Positions 1 to 5,157 of a DNA stretch of 9,183 bases are shown here, in pieces. Position 1 is the first letter of the stretch, and every line of letters starts with the position of its first letter. Position numbers and translations under genes: made by a program. The DNA is from Deltaproteobacteria bacterium (GTDB taxonomy: Bacteria; Desulfobacterota; Desulfobacteria; Desulfobacterales; BuS5): positions 1 to 9,183 of the forward strand of contig JAGGWL010000349.1 of assembly GCA_021157555.1 (NCBI GenBank), written 5' to 3'. The notes under the pieces were generated by a model, which had not been told where the DNA came from, searched no databases, and saw only the letters and a program-made list of their open reading frames with translations.

Positions 1-801
1 CATGAATTCAGAGAAGTAATATTCAGAAATGCATGGCTGTTTGGAAGACTGGCCTCATCGGGCATTCTTCATACTGCTCCTATACCGCTCTTTCATAATC
101 GTACACAGGCCGGCAGGAGAAGAGATATCGGCATATATGAATGGTTCAGGGGGGGCAGGATCGACAGGTGGCTTGATTCATGCACTTTTCCCAATCTTGG
201 AATTTCAGGACTTAGAGACTTTGAACATCTAGAAAGTTTTAAAGGGAAAAATTTTAACCTTTACAGGTATATCGGCAATCATTTTTTAAGCCTGCTTCTT
301 GTAACCGGCAGTTTTTTTCGTAATAAAAGAAGCGACCTCATTGGTTTGGATACCGATGGAAACCCGATAGACGCACGCTTTCTTTTTAATAAATCCTTTT
401 TAAAGGAACTTGTAAACGGCATATTCCTAAATTATTATAACGGATTTGTCGGGACCGACTTTACAGGTGATCTTCCTGTTGATTTGAATAAACTGACAAA
501 CAGAATGATCGAAGAAATGGGAGTCGATAGATATATGGAGGAGGTATTCAGAGTAGCGGATCAGATTGAAATGACAGAGGATGAGTACATATCCTTTTTG
601 AGAGGGAAAAAAATTTTAGACGATCATAATAATCAAATAAATCTGCCCGAACGGGGGACAATTGATATTATAATTCACAGCGGACCGCATTTAGGCGGTT
701 TTAACGAAGCAATTTCATTGCCTGAACTTATTGATGCAGACAGGGTGCTGTCTGCTTTGTGTATCGCAGGAAAATACTGGAAAAAAAAAGGCACCCATTA
801 A
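1..801 (+). CDS. 5'-truncated conserved protein, possibly SidJ-related pseudokinase
   Basis: Reading frame 1 is open from the first base to the TAA at 799-801, giving 266 codons with no start in view, so the gene begins outside the window. The first in-frame ATG (346) is too far in to be the start: the residues before it look like normal globular protein, for example WLFGRLASSG, a stretch around residues 27-43 with HNR followed by RRRD, and RDFEHLE near residue 80. The HNR/RRRD and RDFE clusters are reminiscent of a kinase-like catalytic loop and metal-binding loop, and the overall style recalls proteins annotated as SidJ-related pseudokinases in sulfate-reducer genomes. That is recollection, not a search result. 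No signal peptide or membrane segment is evident in the part seen. It converges on the cold-shock gene, whose terminator overlaps its last codons. Coding status is secure; function is not. Confidence 0.8.
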   Translation, partial: HEFREVIFRNAWLFGRLASSGILHTAPIPLFHNRTQAGRRRDIGIYEWFRGGRIDRWLDSCTFPNLGISGLRDFEHLESFKGKNFNLYRYIGNHFLSLLLVTGSFFRNKRSDLIGLDTDGNPIDARFLFNKSFLKELVNGIFLNYYNGFVGTDFTGDLPVDLNKLTNRMIEEMGVDRYMEEVFRVADQIEMTEDEYISFLRGKKILDDHNNQINLPERGTIDIIIHSGPHLGGFNEAISLPELIDADRVLSALCIAGKYWKKKGTH

Positions 802-815
802 TACAATGAATGCCC
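781..815 (-). terminator. Intrinsic terminator of the cold-shock gene, inside the converging gene
   Basis: Read on the minus strand, 814-805 (GGCATTCATT) pairs with 799-790 (AATGGGTGCC) across a 5-base loop, forming a 10-bp stem with two G-U pairs. It is followed directly by nine T (789-781). On the plus strand the two G-U pairs become A-C mismatches and no T tract follows, so the structure is directional. It sits about 20 bases past the cold-shock stop codon and overlaps the last codons, including the Lys run, of the gene ending at 801. Confidence 0.8.
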
Positions 816-834
816 TTATATTGGAAATAAAAAA

Positions 835-1035
835 TTAAATCATGGTAACATTTGCAGCGCAAGGACCTTTTTGTCCTTGTTCTATATCAAAAGAAACCTG
901 TGCGCCCTCATTGAGGGACTTAAACCCGGTTGCGTTGATTGCAGAATGATGAACAAAAACATCCTCTCCACCTTCGTGCTCAATAAATCCGAATCCTTTT
1001 TGGTCGTTAAACCACTTTACTGTTCCATTAGCCAT
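835..1035 (-). CDS. cspA: Cold-shock protein, CspA family
   Basis: A 66-residue single cold-shock domain that binds single-stranded RNA or DNA and acts in the cytoplasm as an RNA chaperone. It is full length for the family. It starts MANGTVKWFNDQKG and carries RNP1 (KGFGFIEH, residues 13-20) and RNP2 (DVFVHH, residues 25-30), with the aromatic nucleic-acid-binding residues W8, F15, F17, F27 and H30. The tail EQGQKGP is typical of the CspA/CspD group. The start is set by a strong Shine-Dalgarno AAGGAG at 1050-1045, nine bases before the ATG. An intrinsic terminator lies just downstream. Upstream are a long AT-rich leader and then a tRNA-Asn gene on the same strand. Whether this copy is cold-induced or constitutive cannot be told from sequence; the symbol is used for the family. 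Confidence 0.95.
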   Translation of the reverse strand: MANGTVKWFNDQKGFGFIEHEGGEDVFVHHSAINATGFKSLNEGAQVSFDIEQGQKGPCAANVTMI

Positions 1036-1372
1036 AGTAACTTACTCCTTTTTAAAAATTGTTTTAGTTCCAAACTTCAGGATGCCACTATTTAAAATGG
1101 ATATTCCTTGGGGGAGAAACCGGCCTGAATAATTAATTCAAGCAATAAAAGATTTACTATAAATTGATCATTATTGATTTTATGTCAAGTTATTATTTTA
1201 ATAAATTTAATGAATTTCGATAACATTCTGTTAGTATAAGAATTAATTGAATATAAATTTTGATGTTTATTGATTGAGTGTGTCTTGGTAGCTGTATCGT
1301 GAAAGGGGAAAATATGTAATTCCTTATAGTTTTCCTGTTGAATTATTTAGGAATTTTGGGGTAATTAATTTT
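1036..1372. other. Non-coding, AT-rich; leader of the cold-shock gene
   Basis: About 340 bases with no credible coding sequence on either strand. The part near the cold-shock gene is probably its 5' leader. It contains the Shine-Dalgarno (1045-1050) and a pair of complementary 6-mers, TTCAGG (1129-1124 on the minus strand) and CCTGAA (1081-1076), which could close a stem around a 42-base loop. Nearer the tRNA a weak 7-bp inverted repeat (1318-1324 with 1349-1355, 24-base loop) lacks a good T tract. I see no known riboswitch pattern. Confidence 0.5.
1158..1188 (-). promoter_or_regulatory. Candidate promoter of the cold-shock gene
   Basis: On the minus strand a perfect -35 hexamer TTGACA lies at 1188-1183. 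Below it are TTTATA (1163-1158, 19-base spacing) and TATAGT (1161-1156, 21-base spacing), so the -10 element is either poor or badly spaced. If used, it would give a leader of about 110-120 bases, in keeping with the long leaders of cspA-type genes. The spacing makes this uncertain. Confidence 0.25.
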
Positions 1373-1448
1373 TGGCTCCCCAGCACGGACTCGAACCGCG
1401 GACATGGTGGTTAACAGCCACCCGCTCTGCCAACTGAGCTACTGGGGA
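1373..1448 (-). tRNA. tRNA-Asn (anticodon GTT)
   Basis: The minus strand folds into a full cloverleaf. Acceptor TCCCCAG (1448-1442) pairs with CTGGGGA (1383-1377). The D arm is GCTC/GAGC with an AGTTGGCA loop. The anticodon arm GGTGG/CCACC has loop CTGTTAA, placing anticodon GTT at 1415-1413. The variable loop is 5 bases. The T arm CGCGG/CCGTG, with one G-U pair, has loop TTCGAGT. The discriminator is G (1376), and CCA is encoded at 1375-1373. The body is 73 bases, the usual length. No introns or odd features. Confidence 0.97.
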
Positions 1449-1480
1449 ATGTATAAAAATGTGTATTTAATAAAAGTTGT

Positions 1481-1509
1481 ATTATAAGTCAAGTAAAAAA
1501 TTATTTAAA
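1481..1509 (-). promoter_or_regulatory. Promoter of tRNA-Asn
   Basis: On the minus strand a perfect -10 TATAAT (1486-1481) lies 17 bases below TTTAAA (1509-1504), a 4/6 match to TTGACA. The start point would fall about 25 bases before the tRNA 5' end. A-rich tracts (1496-1515) around and above the -35 could act like an UP element. A second possibility is TTGACT (1492-1487) with a poor -10 TAAATA. Confidence 0.5.
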
Positions 1510-1543
1510 AAAAAATATGTATTCTATTCAAAAAACCATGGGA

Positions 1544-1565
1544 AAGGGTAAAGCAACTTACCCTT
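1544..1565. repeat. Perfect 8-bp inverted repeat at the lysS promoter
   Basis: AAGGGTAA (1544-1551) and TTACCCTT (1558-1565) are exact reverse complements around the 6-base spacer AGCAAC. The right arm overlaps the first two bases of the TTGACA at 1564-1569. No T tract directly follows on either strand, so it is not a standard terminator. It could be an operator half-site pair or an incidental hairpin. Confidence 0.6.
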
Positions 1566-1592
1566 GACACATATCTGCAAATAAGTTACCAA
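1564..1592 (+). promoter_or_regulatory. Candidate promoter of the lysS-lpxD operon
   Basis: A perfect -35 hexamer TTGACA (1564-1569) is followed after 17 bases by TACCAA (1587-1592), only a 3/6 match to TATAAT. A better -10-like TATCAT lies at 1600-1605 but has no matching -35 at normal spacing. The position is right for a promoter, and the six downstream genes have no other obvious one. The weak -10 keeps confidence low; an activator or the adjoining inverted repeat may matter. Confidence 0.35.
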
Positions 1593-1641
1593 AAGAGTTT
1601 ATCATTTAGCTTAATTCGCTTAGTATCTTTTTTATATTTTT

Positions 1642-3141
1642 ATGGATAAACAAATAAATATGAACAAAACAAGCACAGTTATAGAGCAGCGAAAAGACAA
1701 ACTGCTGGAAATTAAAAAAAAGGGAATTAATCTTTTCCCTAATGATTTTAATGTGTTACACGATATATCCGACATTCTGCAGCAGATTGATGCAAACCCT
1801 GACTCAATCAATGATTCTGATCCTGTTTTTGTTACAGCAGGCCGTATGATGGCGATAAACCGTTTTGGCAAAGCGGCATTTATAAGATTTCGTGACCGTA
1901 CTGCTCAGATGCAGGCTTACATAAGAAAAGACAAGGTTGGTGCAGAAGCTTACGACCTCTTTAAAAAACTTGATATCGGTGACTTTATCGGTTTGGAAGG
2001 ATCTGTATTTAAAACAAAAACCGGAGAGTGGACACTTCTCGTTACGTCATTAAAACTGTTAACTAAAGCATTAAGGCCGTTGCCTGAAAAATTTCATGGG
2101 CTGAAAGATCCTGAAAAACGTTACCGACAACGCTATATTGATCTGCTGATGAATGCCGATGTACGGGATGTTTTTGTAAAACGATCATGTACAATTGGAT
2201 CTATCCGTGAATACCTGCTTAAAAAAGATTTTCTTGAAGTTGAAACGCCCATGATGCAGCCACTTCCCGGAGGAGCCGAGGCAGAACCTTTTGTGACGCA
2301 TCATAATGCTTTGGGAATAGATCTTTTTTTGCGCATTGCTCCGGAATTATACCTAAAACGTCTGGTTGTTGGAGGGTTTGAACGCATTTTTGAAATTAAC
2401 AGGAATTTCAGAAATGAAGGGGTCTCGACCAGGCACAATCCCGAGTTCACCATGCTTGAATTTTACCAGGCATATTCCACTTACGAAGATTTAATGGATT
2501 TAACCGAAGAGATGCTTGCAAATACAGCTATGGCTGTAACAGGATCAACAAACATCGAATACCAGAGCAATTCTATTGATTTTAGTGGAAAGTGGCGCAG
2601 AACAACTCTGTTTAAGGCACTGGAAGAGATTGGGGGTGTTGGCCAGGACATTTTAAAGGATAAAGAGAAATTAATCGAATATGCAGGCTCGCGGGGTATC
2701 ACACTTTCAAAAACTGGCAGCACAGGCAAAATTATTACAAAACTCTTTGACCTTTTGGTTGAACCTCAATTGATTCAGCCTACATTTATTACAGGTTATC
2801 CTGTTGAGGTATCACCTCTTTCAAGAAAAAATGACGAAAATCAGGATATTACAGATCGTTTTGAGCTGTTTATAGCAGGATATGAAATTGCTAACGGTTT
2901 TTCGGAGCTTAATGACCCTGAAGATCAGAAGGATCGTTTTATGCAGCAGGTTGCAGCAAGGGAGGCCGGAGATCAGGAAGCTCACCATATGGACTCGGAT
3001 TATATTGAAGCCCTGGAATACGGCATGCCCCCAACTGCCGGTGAAGGGATCGGGATTGACAGGCTGGTTATGCTTCTGACGGATTCACCTTCAATTCGTG
3101 AAGTAATTCTTTTTCCGCACATGAAACCTATAATAAAATAA
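1642..3141 (+). CDS. lysS: Lysyl-tRNA synthetase, class II
   Basis: Cytoplasmic enzyme that activates lysine with ATP and attaches it to tRNA-Lys. It has 499 residues, normal for LysS. The N-terminal third is the OB-fold anticodon-binding domain (about residues 60-150). The class II core follows, with PMMQPLPGGAEAEPF near residue 210, motif 2 as FRNEG at 256-260 then TRHNPEFTMLEF at 263-274, and motif 3 GEGIGIDRL at 467-475 with arginine R474. IANGFSELNDP is the family's substrate-pocket signature. The start is uncertain: neither ATG 1642 nor in-frame ATG 1660 has a Shine-Dalgarno, and the bases before 1642 are T-rich. MNKTSTVIEQRKDKL from 1660 resembles common LysS N-termini, so a 493-residue product is plausible. 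It is the first gene of the unit, divergent from tRNA-Asn, with 31 bases before lolC and no terminator between. Confidence 0.97.
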   Translation: MDKQINMNKTSTVIEQRKDKLLEIKKKGINLFPNDFNVLHDISDILQQIDANPDSINDSDPVFVTAGRMMAINRFGKAAFIRFRDRTAQMQAYIRKDKVGAEAYDLFKKLDIGDFIGLEGSVFKTKTGEWTLLVTSLKLLTKALRPLPEKFHGLKDPEKRYRQRYIDLLMNADVRDVFVKRSCTIGSIREYLLKKDFLEVETPMMQPLPGGAEAEPFVTHHNALGIDLFLRIAPELYLKRLVVGGFERIFEINRNFRNEGVSTRHNPEFTMLEFYQAYSTYEDLMDLTEEMLANTAMAVTGSTNIEYQSNSIDFSGKWRRTTLFKALEEIGGVGQDILKDKEKLIEYAGSRGITLSKTGSTGKIITKLFDLLVEPQLIQPTFITGYPVEVSPLSRKNDENQDITDRFELFIAGYEIANGFSELNDPEDQKDRFMQQVAAREAGDQEAHHMDSDYIEALEYGMPPTAGEGIGIDRLVMLLTDSPSIREVILFPHMKPIIK

Positions 3142-3172
3142 TAGCAATAATAAATGGTTACACAATTAACTT

Positions 3173-4423
3173 ATGTCCTTTGAATTTTTTATTTGCAGGC
3201 GCTACCTCAGAACCAAACATAAGCAGGCTTTCATTTCCCTTATTACCATACTTTCCATAGCTGGTATTACCATCGGCGTGATGGCGCTTGTTATAGTAAT
3301 TGCAGTTATGACCGGTGCGGAATCCGATTTCAGATCCATGATTCTTGGGGTCGAATCACACGTTGTTTTAATGCGTCGTGGCCATGCTTTTACAGATTTC
3401 AGGAAAACAGTCTCTGAGGTAACAGAAATTGACGGTGTAGAAACAGCTTCGCCTTATGTATATACTCAAATTATGCTTCGTTCTTCATCCGGTGTATCAG
3501 GCGCAGTATTAAAAGGAATAGATCCGGGATCGAAAGCCAGAGAGATAAAAAATTTTAGTGAACCAGCCCTGCGAAAATGCTTAACAACCGCTTCCATGGA
3601 AGAAAAGGCAGGGTTCAAGCCTGGCATCATATTAGGTAAAAATCTTGCCCTCAATTTGTCTGTTATGAAAGGAGATTCTCTTTATATGATCTCACCTAAA
3701 GGTATGCTTTCTCCTGTAGGCCATATACCGGTTATGAAGCGTTTTACTGTTACCGGTATTTTTAACTCCGGCATGTATGAATACGATTCTTCCCTTGCAT
3801 ATATTCATTTCAGGGAAGCTCAAAAGATTATGCGCATGGGAGATGCTGTTTCCGGTATCGGTATTCGTGTTAAAGATATTTATAATGCCGGGAATATAGC
3901 GCACAAAATTGTTCAAAATCTTAACAGCAAACATCCTGGTTATTTATTTTGGGCCAAGGACTGGATGCAGATGAACCATAATCTTTTTTCAGCTTTAAAG
4001 CTGGAAAAAAAGGCCATGTTTATAATTTTGTCATTAATCGTTCTTGTTGCGGCATTTAACATTTCAAGTACGCTGATTATGATGGTCATGAGCAAAACAA
4101 AGGATATTGCTATATTAAAAGCAATGGGCGCAACAGATAAAAGTATTAAAAAAATTTTTGTACTGCATGGAATGATTATAGGCGTAATTGGTACAATGTC
4201 AGGCATTATCCTTGGCACTGCAGCTTGCTGGATACTGAAACATTATAAAATCATCGAACTTCCGGGTGATGTATATTATTTTACAACACTCCCTGTTCAG
4301 CTTGCCGGTTTTGATGTCTTTCTGATAGCAGCCTCTTCCCTGGCGATTTCTTTTTTATCAACACTCTATCCGGCAAAACAGGCCTCAAAACAGAATCCTG
4401 CCGAGGCTATACGTTATGGATAG
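3173..4423 (+). CDS. lolC: Lipoprotein-releasing ABC transporter permease, LolC/LolE family
   Basis: Inner-membrane permease of the Lol system, which extracts outer-membrane lipoproteins from the inner membrane and hands them to a periplasmic carrier. It has 416 residues, the usual length. The layout is that of the MacB/FtsX superfamily: a short cytosolic start ending in RYLRTKHKQAFISLITILSI, TM1 about residues 20-46, a large periplasmic domain of about 230 residues, then TM2 (about 281-306), TM3 (about 333-356) and TM4 (about 379-401). The cytosolic coupling segment KDIAILKAMGA and the family signature LPGDVYY (363-369) are present, and the C-terminus ends PAEAIRYG. No Shine-Dalgarno is visible before ATG 3173, but the N-terminus fits the family. 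Its end overlaps lolD by 8 bases. Only one permease is present here, so it probably works as a homodimer, as in LolC/E-hybrid (LolF-like) systems; a second gene elsewhere cannot be excluded. Confidence 0.93.
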   Translation: MSFEFFICRRYLRTKHKQAFISLITILSIAGITIGVMALVIVIAVMTGAESDFRSMILGVESHVVLMRRGHAFTDFRKTVSEVTEIDGVETASPYVYTQIMLRSSSGVSGAVLKGIDPGSKAREIKNFSEPALRKCLTTASMEEKAGFKPGIILGKNLALNLSVMKGDSLYMISPKGMLSPVGHIPVMKRFTVTGIFNSGMYEYDSSLAYIHFREAQKIMRMGDAVSGIGIRVKDIYNAGNIAHKIVQNLNSKHPGYLFWAKDWMQMNHNLFSALKLEKKAMFIILSLIVLVAAFNISSTLIMMVMSKTKDIAILKAMGATDKSIKKIFVLHGMIIGVIGTMSGIILGTAACWILKHYKIIELPGDVYYFTTLPVQLAGFDVFLIAASSLAISFLSTLYPAKQASKQNPAEAIRYG

Positions 4424-5147
4424 GAATAATGATAAGGAGAGTAATTCTGATCAATATCGAAAAACAGATGATGTTTTAATAAGCGCACGTAATCTGTATA
4501 AAAGCTACGATAACAGCGGATCATCTATAATTATTTTGCAAGGTGTTGATTTTAATATTAACAAAGGAGAAACAATTGCTGTCATCGGTGCATCGGGAAT
4601 AGGAAAATCGACGTTCCTGCACATAATGGGCACGCTTGATCGTCCGGACAGTGGGGCTCTTTTGTTTAGAGGAAAAGATGTTTTACTTTTTAATGATACG
4701 GATCTTGCCGCATTCAGGAATAAATCCGTAGGATTTGTTTTTCAGTTTCATCATCTTTTAGCCGAATTTACAGCTATTGAAAATGTAATGATGCCAGCGC
4801 TTATTAATGGGCTGGATAAAAAAACAGCAACCCGGTTGGCCGAAGATATCCTGTTACGGGTTGGACTTAAAGAGAGGCTTTTTCACATGTCAAGCAAGCT
4901 TTCAGGAGGCGAGCAACAAAGAGTTGCACTGGCAAGGGCTCTTGTCCTTAAACCGGAAATCCTTTTAGCTGATGAGCCTACAGGGAATCTTGATAGAAAA
5001 AACAGTGAACTTATTCACTCAATGCTGATGGAATTGAATCGGGAACTACAAATGGCACTGGTTGTTGTAACTCATAATTCTGAACTTGCATCGTTTATGT
5101 CCCGTGTTGTTTCTATTGCAGACGGAAAACTTTCGGAGAAAGCATAG
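4416..5147 (+). CDS. lolD: Lipoprotein-releasing ABC transporter ATPase
   Basis: ATP-binding subunit that drives the LolC permease at the cytosolic face of the inner membrane. It has 243 residues. All ABC motifs are intact: Walker A GASGIGKST (58-66), Q-loop in VFQFHHLL, signature LSGGEQQR (162-169), Walker B ILLADE (182-187) with catalytic E187, D-loop GNLD, and switch histidine H220 in VVVTHN. FQFHHLLAEFTAIENVMMPALI is the LolD-type pattern that separates it from MacB and FtsE. The first 20 residues are polar and poorly conserved, a short extension compared with typical LolD. ATG 4416 lies inside the lolC end (ATGGATAG overlap), with GAGG at 4403-4406 as a plausible ribosome site, so translation is probably coupled. 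bamA begins 10 bases after its stop. Confidence 0.96.
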   Translation: MDRNNDKESNSDQYRKTDDVLISARNLYKSYDNSGSSIIILQGVDFNINKGETIAVIGASGIGKSTFLHIMGTLDRPDSGALLFRGKDVLLFNDTDLAAFRNKSVGFVFQFHHLLAEFTAIENVMMPALINGLDKKTATRLAEDILLRVGLKERLFHMSSKLSGGEQQRVALARALVLKPEILLADEPTGNLDRKNSELIHSMLMELNRELQMALVVVTHNSELASFMSRVVSIADGKLSEKA

Positions 5148-5157
5148 AAAAACCTTT

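Noticed and set aside
29..232. A 67-codon plus-strand open frame near the left edge
   Set aside because: It lies out of frame within the long open frame 1-801, which has better protein character and runs through the same bases.
1301..1319. GGGG-like ribosome site followed by ATG TAA, a possible minimal start-stop element
   Set aside because: Start and stop are adjacent, no plus-strand gene follows, and short matches of this kind are expected by chance.
1318..1355. AATTCCT/AGGAATT inverted repeat downstream of tRNA-Asn as its terminator
   Set aside because: The stem is 7 AT-rich base pairs with a 24-base loop, and the minus strand has no T run directly after it.
1536..1565. The lysS upstream inverted repeat as a minus-strand terminator
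   Set aside because: The T run lies about 8 bases beyond the stem, and no minus-strand gene feeds transcription into it.
3940..4218. A 92-codon hydrophobic minus-strand open frame inside lolC
   Set aside because: It is antisense to the lolC membrane segments; complement of hydrophobic codons gives such shadows. It has no ribosome site or family likeness.
4421..5147. TAG at the ends of lolC and lolD as possible pyrrolysine codons
   Set aside because: Both proteins have normal family length and C-termini; read-through in lolC adds only one residue before TAA.
5086..5157. Upstream in-frame start for bamA
   Set aside because: It would overlap lolD by about 60 bases and place 24 unlikely residues before a good signal peptide starting at 5158.
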